64,000 nt of DNA from JARRQJ01 sp963810615 (GCA_963810615.1 CAWEOA010000008.1:682001-746000), one strand, 5' to 3'. Counted from the first letter of the stretch, positions 7,095-15,979 are shown. Notes: generated by a model from the letters alone, not told the origin. A program made the numbers and translations.

Positions 7095-9920
7095 TTAGCG
7101 ACCTGACGCTCGGGTAAGCACTAATTTACCGTAATGTCCCCCCAACCATTGCGTCATCTTATCGGGTTGTATTGGACGACTGATGAGATAGCCTTGCACA
7201 ACATCGCAGCCGAGATCGCGCAAGGTACCAAGTATGGCCTCGCTCTCCACGCCCTCGGCAACCACCTTGAGGCCTAGGGTGTGCGCCAGCTCTATAGTCG
7301 ATTTGACGATCAGTAGATCATTACCCTCGTTCAACATGTCCATGACGAAAGATTTATCGATCTTCAATTCGTCCGCTGGTAGTTTCCTGAGATACGACAG
7401 TGAGGAATAGCCCGTGCCAAAATCATCAATGGATAGATGGATGCCACGGGCGGACAGGGTCTTGGCATTTTTCAGGGCGCGATCCGGGTCGTTCATGATC
7501 GCGCTTTCGGTAATCTCCAGACTCAACGATTGCGGGTCTGCACCACAAGATTCCAGGCAGGAGTCGATCCGCTCAATCAAGTTCATATCCTGCAACAGGC
7601 GCGCCGACAGGTTGACAGCCACGCGGATTTGGTGACCCATGCCCAACCAGGCGCGGGTATCATTAAGGGCGCTTTGCAGCGTCCATTCCGTCAATGGCCA
7701 GATAAGCCCGGTGTTCTCCGCGACATCGACAATTTCTTCCGGCGAGATGAACCCCAGTTGCGGATGATTCCAGCGCAATAGGGCTTCGACGCTCATCACC
7801 CGGTTTGTCGCCAGATCCAGCTTGGGCTGGTAATACATCTCCAGCTTGGAATCTGTCATAGCCTGACGCAGGCCGGTTGATATGGTCATGCGTAACAGGT
7901 TCTTTTGAGTGAGTTCGGGATGATAAACTGAGACCCCCGCGCCAGCACGCTTGGCCGCGTACATGGCGGTATCGGCATTTTGCAGCAGGGTGGCGGCATC
8001 ATTGCCATGAGCGGGACAGTAGGCGATACCGATGCTCGCGCCGACCTCCAGTGCGACATCCCTGACCATGAATGGCCGCGCCAGGGATTCCAGCAGCGCT
8101 TCGGCCACCTCGATACCGTGCTGCTTATCTTCCGATTCCGACAGCATTACGGCGAACTCGTCACCGCCTATCCTGGCCAGCACCATGGATTCATCCACAC
8201 AGTCGCTGAAGCGCTCGGCGACCTGACTAAGCACTCGATCTCCTATCCCGTGGCCCAGTGCGTCGTTGATCTCTTTAAATTTGTTCAAATCCAGGAGCAG
8301 CAGGGCGATATTATTCCGTTCCCTCCCCTCAGCGTGCAACGCCCGGTGCAGGGTGCGATTCAGCAGATAGCGGTTGGCAAGGCCGGTGAGTGAATCATGG
8401 GTCGCCTGATATTCCAGGGTCTCGCGCTGCCTGACGCGCTCGGTGATATCTCTAATGAACACGGTATAGACGACTTCGCCGTCTAGGTCCATGCGGCTCA
8501 ATGCCAATTCGATCGGAAAACTCGTACCATCCGGGCGTCGGGCCTGCCGCTCCGTCGTGCCGCTAGCCTTGGCGAGGGTCGCACTCAGCGAGTCCGTCAT
8601 TGCGGTGGATTCAGCGAGATCTACGACAAGTTCGCCGATGTCTCTGCCGATCAAGCTATTCGCACGTGTATTGAACAGCAAAAGTCCCGCCGGATTGACG
8701 GACTTTATCAGTCCGCTGCCCGAGACGGTGAAGATCGCATCGATACTGTGATTGACCACACTTGACATTAGGGTATCCTTGCGCCGCAGATCGAAGGCCT
8801 GAATCAGCAGACGCAGATGCTGTTGTTCTACGCGCGCGACGAGAAAAAAACCGTAACCGAGTACCGCTTGCATGATGAGCGGTGCGCCGGCCATGACGAG
8901 GTGCCATTCACGGTAGACATAAACTGTAAGGCCCAGCAGGGCGAGGGTCACTCCGGAGACCGACAGCAACGCGCCCAGCCAGTTTGTTCGGCGGAATACG
9001 GTACCTATGAACAAGGCCAGGCAGATAACGAGGGAGACATCGACGGTGTGTGATGTGTTGTGGAGTCCACCTTCACGCAGCGTCTGGTAGGCGAGGGCTT
9101 GTACCACTGCGCCGGGTAGGGAGCGATACACGGGCACCGGAAGCTTATCGCCGAGTTCAATCGCGGTCGCGCCGACGATGACATGTTTATCCCGCAACAG
9201 ACCGGGATCGAAGTTACCTGCGAGAATATCCGCGAAAGAGAGCCGGCGGATACTCTCCGGGCGGATACTGTAGTCGATTTGAACGCCTGCCTGACGGTAA
9301 TCGTTTAATCCAGCCATGCGGATCCCGGCGAGCGTCACGTTGTTACTTCCTATTCGCCACGAAGAGGTAATGCGTCTCACGAGGCCGTCGTCGTCGGGAT
9401 GCAGATTCACAGATGCCAGAGTGCTGTGGTTGCGCAGGGTGGGCAGAGGCATGGAATCCAATAGACTGCCCGTTTCCAAACTGCTGCGCGGTTGAATGAA
9501 TGCCGGGAGCATGATGCGCTCGCGTGGATAGTTAGCCAAGGCGGCGGCGAGACGCCGGTCATCCTCGGGGGACGATGCAGAACTGAAATCCACATCGTAA
9601 AAGATGTCTTTCACGCCGACATCGCGCAGCGCATCGAGCAATTGAGCATGATAGCGGCGCGGCCAGGGCCAACTTTGCAGACGCTGCAAACTGTGCTCAT
9701 CAATCTCGATCAACACCACGTCGCTGTCGACCGTATGTCGTGTCAACGCGGCACGCAGGTCGAGGAGGCGCAGCTCGAAGGGTTGCAGCCATCCCATGAT
9801 GATAGCGAAAAGCACCGCGTAGAGCGCGAGTGCCGCGGGTGAGTGCAATCTGCTCCATGGGGTTGGCGGGGGGGTGATGGATGTGCTCACATTATTTCGA
9901 CGGCGTAGACTGATGCGCAC
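7095..9920 (-). CDS. CHASE2-PAS-GGDEF-EAL c-di-GMP signalling protein
   Basis: The 941-residue inner-membrane protein has an N-terminal transmembrane helix (about 31-48), a periplasmic CHASE2 sensor domain (about 50-290, with VVLIEIDEHSL near 68), three more helices (about 295-362), a PAS domain (about 385-490), a GGDEF domain with intact GGDEF at 585-589 and an EAL domain with intact EALLRW at 712-717. Downstream EAL elements are present (EITES, DDFGTG, KIDKSF, AEGVE), so both synthesis and breakdown of cyclic di-GMP are possible. It starts seven bases after the FecR-domain gene stops, so the two are one operon and probably one sensory unit. Confidence 0.93.
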   Translation of the reverse strand: MRISLRRRNNVSTSITPPPTPWSRLHSPAALALYAVLFAIIMGWLQPFELRLLDLRAALTRHTVDSDVVLIEIDEHSLQRLQSWPWPRRYHAQLLDALRDVGVKDIFYDVDFSSASSPEDDRRLAAALANYPRERIMLPAFIQPRSSLETGSLLDSMPLPTLRNHSTLASVNLHPDDDGLVRRITSSWRIGSNNVTLAGIRMAGLNDYRQAGVQIDYSIRPESIRRLSFADILAGNFDPGLLRDKHVIVGATAIELGDKLPVPVYRSLPGAVVQALAYQTLREGGLHNTSHTVDVSLVICLALFIGTVFRRTNWLGALLSVSGVTLALLGLTVYVYREWHLVMAGAPLIMQAVLGYGFFLVARVEQQHLRLLIQAFDLRRKDTLMSSVVNHSIDAIFTVSGSGLIKSVNPAGLLLFNTRANSLIGRDIGELVVDLAESTAMTDSLSATLAKASGTTERQARRPDGTSFPIELALSRMDLDGEVVYTVFIRDITERVRQRETLEYQATHDSLTGLANRYLLNRTLHRALHAEGRERNNIALLLLDLNKFKEINDALGHGIGDRVLSQVAERFSDCVDESMVLARIGGDEFAVMLSESEDKQHGIEVAEALLESLARPFMVRDVALEVGASIGIAYCPAHGNDAATLLQNADTAMYAAKRAGAGVSVYHPELTQKNLLRMTISTGLRQAMTDSKLEMYYQPKLDLATNRVMSVEALLRWNHPQLGFISPEEIVDVAENTGLIWPLTEWTLQSALNDTRAWLGMGHQIRVAVNLSARLLQDMNLIERIDSCLESCGADPQSLSLEITESAIMNDPDRALKNAKTLSARGIHLSIDDFGTGYSSLSYLRKLPADELKIDKSFVMDMLNEGNDLLIVKSTIELAHTLGLKVVAEGVESEAILGTLRDLGCDVVQGYLISRPIQPDKMTQWLGGHYGKLVLTRASGR

Positions 9921-9927
9921 GGGCTTG

Positions 9928-11256
9928 TTACAAGCCGGGTAGGGTGATGGTGCTGATCAGGGGGGCCAGGATTGATGGCTGGGTGGTAGTAGTGGTCGTG
10001 GTTGTAGTTGGGGTTGTGGGAGCCACGGTTGTAGTAGTGCTGCTGAGATCCGTGGTCGGTGAAGTGCTGGTCACGTTGCTGCTAAGATCGATGAGGCTGC
10101 CACTACCTCCAACGGTGACGCCTGCGGAGATGCCGCCTACGCTCGCGCCGAGATCGACCGCGCTGCCGCCGCCCACGCTGGCGCTCGCCGAGACGTCGCC
10201 GACACCGGTGCCGAGATCCGCTAGTGATCCACCGCCGATGCTGGCGCTCACGTCGACTACTGAGCTGCCGCCGATGCTGGTGGTCGTGGAAACGTCGCCT
10301 ACGCTGGTGCCGAGATCGATCACGCTGTCACTACCGATGCTGGTGTTTGTCGAGATTCCGCCGACACTGGTACCCAGATCGACCAAGGAACCGCTGCTGA
10401 TAGCGGCGCTGGATGAGACGCCGCTAACACTCGCGCCGAGATCGACCAGATTGCCGCCATCAACTCTCGTGCCGATATCGGTTATGGCGCTGATATCCCA
10501 GTTCGTTGAGAGCCTATCCACAGTGTCCATATTGCTTATGTCCGTCATCACCGAATGTTCTGAGGAATTACTCCGGGATGGGCGAGCACCGCCAGGGAAT
10601 TGATCTGTGGTCATATTTGATGTCGGGGCTTCGCCGTCTTTAGCGACGGTGATAGCTCCCTGTCGCGGCGCCGATAGCGATTGCTGATCCTTCAGGATGA
10701 TTCCCTTGCTAAGCCTGGTCTTGATAGCGGCCTGGCCCGGCTTCAACAATAACTCTGCTTTCATATCCGGCGTGTGCAAAAAGAGACTGCCCTCAATCAA
10801 GGCCACCGTGGTGTCATCGGGCGTGACGCGAATATTGAATGTAGTGCCTTTGACGACTGAAACTAGATAAGGCGTGTCGACCTCGAAACTGTCTTTAGTC
10901 CGATGTTCATCCTGATAGAGTACCGAGCCCAGCGTTTGTCTGATGCGGGTGATGATCCCCGATTCGGCGGTTGTCGGTTGCGGAACTGCGACGCGCGAAT
11001 CCGGGCTTACAGTCAATCGATCCTGCCCATGTGCAAGCACCGCATGGCCGTCGCCGCTGGTTATGATCGCGAAGGGCGCATTCAGCTTCGTACCGGGTTT
11101 CATGCCCAGCCTGTTGTTACCGGCGTCCCTGATGTCGACCGCGCCCGAAACCTCGACGACCGTCCACATCGGTCGTACTGTATCCGCGTCGGCGACCGAT
11201 ACACCAAGCATGAACAACATGAGCAATAAGAAGAATCCGGGGGCAGGCAGGCGCAT
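9928..11256 (-). CDS. Exported FecR-domain protein with C-terminal repeats
   Basis: From ATG at 11256 (GAGGT site just upstream) the 442-residue protein has a signal peptide (FFLLLMLFMLGVSVADA), then a FecR-type domain (about 30-165) with FEVDTPYLVSVVKGTTFNI typical of that fold. The second half is low-complexity: about seven copies of a 19-residue unit like LVDLGTSVGGISTTTSIG, then a Thr-rich run and a hydrophobic tail ending LPGL. FecR domains next to CHASE2 signalling proteins are a known pairing; the periplasmic domain may present a signal to CHASE2. It is divergent from a TpsB transporter, so secretion through it is conceivable, though no TPS secretion domain is visible. Confidence 0.8.
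   Translation of the reverse strand: MRLPAPGFFLLLMLFMLGVSVADADTVRPMWTVVEVSGAVDIRDAGNNRLGMKPGTKLNAPFAIITSGDGHAVLAHGQDRLTVSPDSRVAVPQPTTAESGIITRIRQTLGSVLYQDEHRTKDSFEVDTPYLVSVVKGTTFNIRVTPDDTTVALIEGSLFLHTPDMKAELLLKPGQAAIKTRLSKGIILKDQQSLSAPRQGAITVAKDGEAPTSNMTTDQFPGGARPSRSNSSEHSVMTDISNMDTVDRLSTNWDISAITDIGTRVDGGNLVDLGASVSGVSSSAAISSGSLVDLGTSVGGISTNTSIGSDSVIDLGTSVGDVSTTTSIGGSSVVDVSASIGGGSLADLGTGVGDVSASASVGGGSAVDLGASVGGISAGVTVGGSGSLIDLSSNVTSTSPTTDLSSTTTTVAPTTPTTTTTTTTTQPSILAPLISTITLPGL
10085..10460 (-). repeat. In-frame degenerate tandem repeats in the FecR-domain gene
   Basis: About seven units of roughly 57 bases encode the (L/V)(V/A)D(L/V)(G/S)(T/A)S(V/I)GG series. The DNA shows recurring CTGGTGCCGAGATC-like words on the plus strand. 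Divergence between units suggests the array is old or under selection rather than a fresh expansion. Confidence 0.7.
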
Positions 11257-11391
11257 GAGGGACCTCTTTGATATCGCGATATGTAAGGACTTGGGCTTAA
11301 TCGCGTCACTGGACACTTGCCGTCCTTTGCACCACGTTCTCCCTCTATAAAGTAGGTTTCGGATGCTGCTTGAGAGACTTTAATAAATACT

Positions 11392-13143
11392 ATGTCCTTT
11401 AATATTTTATTAATAATTTATTCATTTAAAAAAGTATGGTTTAACCGTCGGCATGGGTTCGGGCGACTGTCCTGGCTGGGATTGGCTCTATGCCTTGTAA
11501 TGCTTGCAAATGTTGAGCATGCGCCCAAGGTGCTTGCCGCATCCGCATTGCCGCAGGGTTTCGGCCCCGGGCAGATCGAAAAACAAATAGAAGGCATGCC
11601 GTCAACTCAGGCCGCGCCCCAAGCCGCGCAGATGCCCCAAGCCGCCAAGACCCAGGTGACCATGAAGCAGCAGAGCTTCGTGCTGACAGGCGTCTTGGTG
11701 GAAGGGGCGACAGAATTTGACAGCATCGATTTTCTTCCGCTTTATCAGGCCTATCTGGGCGAACGGACGACCGTAGACGATCTGCGCCAGATCGCGGATG
11801 CAATTACCCGCAAATACCATGATGCAGGCTATTTCCTGTCGCACACCTTCCTGCCCGCGCAACGCATCGAGTTCGGCATCGTGCGCATCCGTGTGATCGA
11901 AGGCTATATTTCCAATTGGCGCGCGTCAGGTGCGGTCAGTACCGAGGACCCGCTGCTGAAAAAGATTCTGCGGCCTGTCATGGAGCATCGGCCTTTGCGC
12001 CGCGAGGTCCTGGATGCGGCGTTCCAGAATCTCGCGGCGTTGCCGGGTCTCAGCCTGCATCCTTACGTGCGGGTGCTGGCGGATCCGTTGGGCGCCTACG
12101 AGCTTGAACTGCGCGCCGAGCAAAAGCGCTTCGCCGGTGGATTGAGCGTCGACAACCACGGCAGTGAATACATCGGCCCCATACAGGGCGTGCTGGCCTT
12201 GCAGGCCTTCGACCTGACGGGGCATCATGAAATCTATCAACTGAAATTGGCCACCACCTCCGAAACAAGCGAGCTGCATTATTACGATCTCAGCACCGAG
12301 TGGTTGATCGGGTCAAGGGGGGCGCGTCTGCAATTCGGTGCCGCTCACACGACCTCGAATCCCGGCAGTCTTCTCAAGCCCATGGATACATACATAGAGA
12401 ACCACCGCTATCGCCTGGGAATCCTGTATCCGCTGCGGCGTGCGGCCAATGCTTCGACCTATCTGGGCGCGGCGCTCATCAGCTACCACTCGCGTACCGA
12501 CCTGTTCGGTGTCAAACGCCTGGAGGATCGCCTCAACAGTGTTGAATTGAGTTACCGCCGCATCTACCGGCCTGAAGAAGCCGTGACCCATGTCATGGGC
12601 TTGTCGTTTACCCAGGGATTGAAGATCGCCGGCAGTGAGGTGCTGGATATCCAAGCCGGAGCCGGTGTCGGTCGCCCGGATTTCGGCAAATTGAGTATCA
12701 ATTACGCCTATGTGCGCATTATCAGGCGTCACTGGAAGCTGTCCGCCCGGGTCGACGGCCAGTATGCAGCCAATGTACTGCCGGGATCGGAGCGCTACAG
12801 CATCGGCGGTGCGCTATTCGGCCGTGCCTACGATCCCTCGGAAATCACCGGCGACCATGGCCTGGCAGGGCGTTTGGAAATGGCATACCGCAAATCGGAT
12901 ATGACCCGCCACTGGCTCATCAGCCCTTATGGATTCTACGATCTCGGCGCGGTCTGGCAGCTTCATCCGCAGACCGCTGTCGATCGGATGTCCCTCGCTT
13001 CATGCGGCCTGGGCCTGCGGGTGGCCAGTGCTGGGTTCTCCACTTATTTGGAAGTGGGCAAACCGCTAACGCGCGCCGTGGCCTCCCAGGGCAGTGATGG
13101 TAAGAAGGCGCGGGTGTTTGCCGGCATTGCGTATCAGTTCTGA
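11392..13143 (+). CDS. ShlB/FhaC/HecB-family two-partner secretion transporter (TpsB)
   Basis: The 583-residue protein has a signal segment (about residues 26-50), a Gln/Ala/Pro linker, a POTRA domain (about 94-171, SFVLTGVLVEGATEF to IRVIEGYI) and a C-terminal 16-strand-type barrel ending IAYQF. The FGRAYDPSEITGDHG stretch near residue 482 is the conserved loop-6 motif (VRGY-like) that folds into the pore. Such Omp85-superfamily proteins export one large partner (TpsA) across the outer membrane. No TpsA gene lies nearby. No ribosome-binding site is evident at the ATG; no alternative start is better. Confidence 0.9.
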   Translation: MSFNILLIIYSFKKVWFNRRHGFGRLSWLGLALCLVMLANVEHAPKVLAASALPQGFGPGQIEKQIEGMPSTQAAPQAAQMPQAAKTQVTMKQQSFVLTGVLVEGATEFDSIDFLPLYQAYLGERTTVDDLRQIADAITRKYHDAGYFLSHTFLPAQRIEFGIVRIRVIEGYISNWRASGAVSTEDPLLKKILRPVMEHRPLRREVLDAAFQNLAALPGLSLHPYVRVLADPLGAYELELRAEQKRFAGGLSVDNHGSEYIGPIQGVLALQAFDLTGHHEIYQLKLATTSETSELHYYDLSTEWLIGSRGARLQFGAAHTTSNPGSLLKPMDTYIENHRYRLGILYPLRRAANASTYLGAALISYHSRTDLFGVKRLEDRLNSVELSYRRIYRPEEAVTHVMGLSFTQGLKIAGSEVLDIQAGAGVGRPDFGKLSINYAYVRIIRRHWKLSARVDGQYAANVLPGSERYSIGGALFGRAYDPSEITGDHGLAGRLEMAYRKSDMTRHWLISPYGFYDLGAVWQLHPQTAVDRMSLASCGLGLRVASAGFSTYLEVGKPLTRAVASQGSDGKKARVFAGIAYQF

Positions 13144-13151
13144 AGATTTCA

Positions 13152-13347
13152 TCCCCCCTGATTGATTGCCAATTTGGGAGATACGGCGCTTACTCTTGAT
13201 GCTCCTTTCCTCCAGCAGAGACATGAGTCCTTTCACGCTTTCCAGGCGGAGATAATGCTTACAGATGAATTTCACCACCTTGGCCTCGTTGGCATTGACC
13301 ACCAAGGCCTTGTCGACCGCGTCATACCTACGAGTGTTCCGCCTGGG
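13152..13347 (-). pseudogene. Remnant of a large serine recombinase
   Basis: Read from 13347 downward, one frame gives RRYDAVDKALVVNANEAKVV, then a helical YLRLESVKGL segment, a SKRR motif and GNQSGG. This matches the 'Recombinase' domain that follows the catalytic domain in large serine recombinases (VVNEAEA...YL.LGSV...SKRR...GG). No catalytic domain or C-terminal zinc-ribbon region is present, so this is a short decayed fragment and evidence of past mobile DNA. Confidence 0.55.
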
Positions 13348-13569
13348 AATTCTGGGTGGGTGCTGTTGCCGACATCAATCACACAGTAGCTGAACTTCAA
13401 GATGGGAATAACTCAGGAAGGGCGAGCCAGGTGACGGTCAGTCCCTGACTTCGTGGGGGTGCAGTCGTCTTCGCGGATACCGTGACGGCAGCGCTTCGGA
13501 TTTTCCAGCTGAACCTGTTCCCCAGATATCATTAGCATTACGGCGTATTCAAGCATTCTGGAGAAGGGG

Positions 13570-13800
13570 CTGGCTAAATTCCCTGTTAGCGCCTGAACTG
13601 GGTTATAGCTTCCCTGATCGCGCAATATTATTCCCTGTTGGGATTTTTAGGGAATATTATAATTAACATATTTATCAATTAGTTTAACGGGGGTGGGCGC
13701 GCTAATTGGGCTGGAAACGGCGAACTTCCCTGATATTTTCCCTGTTTGCAGGGTAAATATTTAGAGCGAGGTTGTCCCTGGACTGAGCCATCAGCCATCT
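13570..13800. repeat. Cluster of TTCCCTG palindromic repeats
   Basis: Several short palindromes share TTCCCTG and CAGGGAA arms, for example ATTCCCT with AGGGAAT around 13630-13656, and a GATATTTTCCCTG arm against CAGGGTAAATAT around 13730-13760. The latter is followed by a CATCAGCCATC word that recurs near 15090. Related copies lie at 15031-15100 and 16566-16615. Confidence 0.55.
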
Positions 13801-13898
13801 CGTCCAGTCTCTTTGTCCGGCCTCTGCCGGATGTGCTTCATCGATCCTACTAAGCCGCGACCGTCAATCTCGTAGTAACAGCCATAACTTCCCATTTA

Positions 13899-14003
13899 TA
13901 TTAATAATAAATTTAACTTCGCTTCAGTCTGGATTAACCCGCCTTTGTTTAAATGTGTCCAATCCTGGAAAGCAGGAATGGTTAAACCAAGGAGTTCACG
14001 ATC
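13899..14003 (+). repeat. Duplicated 105-base leader, copy 1
   Basis: Aligned without gaps to 15182-15286; I count 7 differences in 105 bases. It runs to the start codon of the DUF2892 gene and includes the hairpin at 13947-13987 and the AAGGAG ribosome-binding site. Confidence 0.85.
13947..13987 (+). promoter_or_regulatory. Leader hairpin before the DUF2892 gene, copy 1
   Basis: GTTTAA (13947-13952) pairs with TTAAAC (13982-13987) and CCAATCCTG (13959-13967) with CAGGAATGG (13973-13981, eight of nine pairs) around a GAAAG loop. It ends two bases before AAGGAG, so folding could control translation. Both arms are unchanged in the second copy while the loop differs. Confidence 0.5.
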
Positions 14004-14315
14004 ATGACTTATCAAGGTACGAATTTGTCCAAAGTGGAAAATGTAGGGCCGCTGGATCGCGTCAATCGCATGATCGTGGCGGGAACCCTGATAGTGGTTG
14101 CGGTGCTGTTCCCGGCGATTGCGCCCGCTGCAGTTTCCAGCATAGTTGCGCTGAGCATCTATGCCGGCTTGACTGCTGTGACCGGTTGGGATCCTCTGTT
14201 TGTCGTCGTGAAGGCACTTAGTCAGCGGGCGCAAGTACTGTCTCCGGCACCGCTGGCTGCCTCTGCCGACTACAAGGAGCAGACTGTATTCGACAGCTAT
14301 ATGAAGGCGGCTTAA
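14004..14315 (+). CDS. DUF2892-type inner-membrane protein, duplicate 1
   Basis: The 103-residue protein has ENVGPLDRVNRMIVA near residue 12, two hydrophobic helices (about 23-42 and 44-60), and the conserved GWDP motif near 63, as in YgaP-like DUF2892 proteins. The tail is polar and ends YMKAA. A strong AAGGAG precedes the ATG and a terminator follows, so it is probably monocistronic. It is a close paralogue of the protein at 15287 (roughly 70 percent by eye over the membrane part) and a distant one of that at 3023. Function unknown. Confidence 0.8.
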   Translation: MTYQGTNLSKVENVGPLDRVNRMIVAGTLIVVAVLFPAIAPAAVSSIVALSIYAGLTAVTGWDPLFVVVKALSQRAQVLSPAPLAASADYKEQTVFDSYMKAA

Positions 14316-14333
14316 ACGAGTTCCAAGCCAGAG

Positions 14334-14388
14334 AGGCAGGCGTTGCGCGGCTCCCCTTCCCCTTAGCGCACCCTGCCTTTCTTTTTTT
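14334..14388 (+). terminator. Rho-independent terminator
   Basis: AGGCAGG (14334-14340) pairs with CCTGCCT (14372-14378), with inner GCGC pairing, then a T-rich tract (TTTCTTTTTTT). An equivalent structure follows the duplicate gene at 15615-15669. Confidence 0.7.
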
Positions 14389-14670
14389 CAGGCCGATAAC
14401 ATAGTTGTCACGTCATCAGTGAATACTGTAATTGTTGCGCGATGCGCGCACAAATATGGCGCAGGACGGCGACTGTTCCCAAAGCGAAATTCAGTAAAAT
14501 TCAGCGACTTTATAGTGTGTTTTCGTTATTTTTCCTCATAGATGTTTTCTGCATGGAAATTGCGTCTTCCCACGGTGTTTTCATTCGCGGGTACGCGAGC
14601 AAACGACATCCTCAAATACTGTCTTCGCTGTTGGTTGCTCAATATGGAAATTTGCTCGAAAGGAGTACGC

Positions 14671-14889
14671 ATGGTTTCTATTAATGCACAACATCATCCT
14701 GTCGGACAGGATGCTGCAGTAGATCGAGTGGCTCAGGCGTTTGAAAGACTCCAAGTCGCTTGGCGGACTGTACGGGCAAGGCGTGCTGCCAATGGAATTA
14801 CGCAATTCGATGCGGCTGCCCTGAAAGAGCTGGACGCCGCCGAGGCGGAATGGCTCGCTGTCCGAAGTGAAGCTTCAATCAGTAATTGA
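14671..14889 (+). CDS. Hypothetical 72-residue protein, duplicate 1
   Basis: A soluble, helical small protein with a QDAAVDRVAQAFERLQVAW segment and a closing AAEAEWLAVR stretch. AAAGGAGT lies just before the ATG at 14671, which decides the start over longer upstream readings. It is clearly homologous to the protein at 15761 (shared VxQAFERLQ, AAExEWLxVR). Each copy follows a DUF2892 gene, so the pair was duplicated as a module. No family is recognised. Confidence 0.65.
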   Translation: MVSINAQHHPVGQDAAVDRVAQAFERLQVAWRTVRARRAANGITQFDAAALKELDAAEAEWLAVRSEASISN

Positions 14890-15030
14890 TGCGAGATGAA
14901 TTGTACCTAATCATTAGCTGAAGATTTAATCAGATTTTTGTGCAGCCGCAGGTAACCCTCTAGCCTGTGACCCGTTAAGCCTTGCCTGTAGATCTGTAGG
15001 CTCAGCACCTTCCTCTCCAAATTAGGCGTT

Positions 15031-15100
15031 TCTCCGCGATATTTTCCCTGTTAGGGCTATATGGAGCAGGGTAGGCGCTGGAGTGCGCCGTCAGCCATCT
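15031..15100. repeat. TTCCCTG-type dispersed repeat
   Basis: Contains GCGATATTTTCCCTGTTAGGG and ends with GTCAGCCATCT, matching the order of words in 13724-13800. A CGTTAAGCC-containing word about 60 bases upstream (14975-14983) recurs near 16240. Confidence 0.5.
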
Positions 15101-15181
15101 AGCCCCATCTCCGCCGCAAGTTCATGGTCAACAGACAGAGATAGGTCCCCGGCTATGCCACGCATGCCGTCAGCCACTATT

Positions 15182-15286
15182 TATTAATAATAAATTTAAC
15201 TTCGCTTCAGTCTGGATTAACCCGCCTTTGTTTAAATGTATCCAATCCTGAAGTGCAGGAATGGTTAAACGAAGGAGTTAACGACC
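15182..15286 (+). repeat. Duplicated 105-base leader, copy 2
   Basis: Second copy of the leader at 13899-14003, of equal length and without indels. The leader is better conserved than the genes it precedes. Confidence 0.85.
15230..15270 (+). promoter_or_regulatory. Leader hairpin before the DUF2892 gene, copy 2
   Basis: Arms GTTTAA/TTAAAC and CCAATCCTG/CAGGAATGG are identical to copy 1, but the five-base loop is AAGTG instead of GAAAG. Arm conservation with loop drift supports a functional RNA fold next to the GAAGGAG site. Confidence 0.5.
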
Positions 15287-15598
15287 ATGACTTATCAAGA
15301 TATGAATTTATCTAACGCGGAAAATGTAGGCCCACTCGATCGTGTGAATCGCATGATTGTGGCGCTGACCTTGATTACGGTTGCGGTGGTGTTCACGGCA
15401 ATTTCACCCGCTGCAACCTTTGGCCTGGTTGTAGTCAGCATATATGCAGGACTGACGGCAGCGATCAGTTGGGACCCTATGTTTGCCGTCATCAAGGCAT
15501 TTAGCCAACAGGCGCCTGATCAGACTTCGGCGACGCTCAGCAGCCTCCACCGTCCAGAGGAACAAGCTGCCGGCGGCGCTTATAAGAAAGCGGCCTAA
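15287..15598 (+). CDS. DUF2892-type inner-membrane protein, duplicate 2
   Basis: This 103-residue paralogue of the protein at 14004 is the same length without indels. It keeps ENVGPLDRVNRMIVA, the two hydrophobic helices and a SWDPMF variant of the GWDP motif. Differences cluster in the first helix and the polar tail, which here ends YKKAA. It has the same leader hairpin, a GAAGGAG site and its own terminator. The repeated architecture suggests both copies are expressed, perhaps under different conditions. Function unknown. Confidence 0.8.
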   Translation: MTYQDMNLSNAENVGPLDRVNRMIVALTLITVAVVFTAISPAATFGLVVVSIYAGLTAAISWDPMFAVIKAFSQQAPDQTSATLSSLHRPEEQAAGGAYKKAA

Positions 15599-15614
15599 GT
15601 TAGTCATTGTCGAA

Positions 15615-15669
15615 AAGACAGGTGTTGCGACGCCACTTCTTTTTCGAGGAGCACCCTGTCTTGGTTTTT
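15615..15669 (+). terminator. Rho-independent terminator
   Basis: AAGACAGG (15615-15622) pairs with CCTGTCTT (15655-15662), followed by GGTTTTT. Positionally equivalent to 14334-14388 but with a different stem sequence. Confidence 0.65.
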
Positions 15670-15760
15670 AGAATGAGCAATAGAGGGGCAAGTATGCAGT
15701 TGTTCACAAGCGAATTTGCTGCAGGATTTTCTCTTTGAAAAGATATTTAAAGGTTGAACT

Positions 15761-15979
15761 ATGGCAACAATAAATAAACAGTATCATTACATCGCGCAGG
15801 ATGCTGTCGCGAATAGAGTGTATCAGGCGTTTGAAAGACTCCAAATCGCCTGGTACGCCGTCAATGCCCGGAAATCCGTTCTTGGGGCGCCGCAAGTTGA
15901 CGAGGCAGCCATAAGGGAACTCAATGCTGCCGAGGAAGAATGGCTGACCGTCCGCGACTCAGTATCTCTCAGCTTTTAA
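15761..15979 (+). CDS. Hypothetical 72-residue protein, duplicate 2
   Basis: Homologue of the protein at 14671, identical in length, sharing NRVYQAFERLQIAW and an NAAEEEWLTVR stretch near the C-terminus. An AAAGG lies about six bases before the ATG. Together with the DUF2892 gene it completes the second copy of the module. No known domain; likely cytosolic and helical. Confidence 0.65.
   Translation: MATINKQYHYIAQDAVANRVYQAFERLQIAWYAVNARKSVLGAPQVDEAAIRELNAAEEEWLTVRDSVSLSF

Larger units (their letters stand above)
13144..14003. other. Gene-poor spacer with element remnants
   Basis: An 860-base stretch holding a serine-recombinase fragment (minus strand), several TTCCCTG palindromic repeats and the leader of the next gene. 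No intact gene is visible. Confidence 0.6.

Noticed and set aside
13162..13389. 75-residue plus-strand frame after the TpsB gene
   Set aside because: It is antisense to the serine-recombinase remnant and has no ribosome-binding site.
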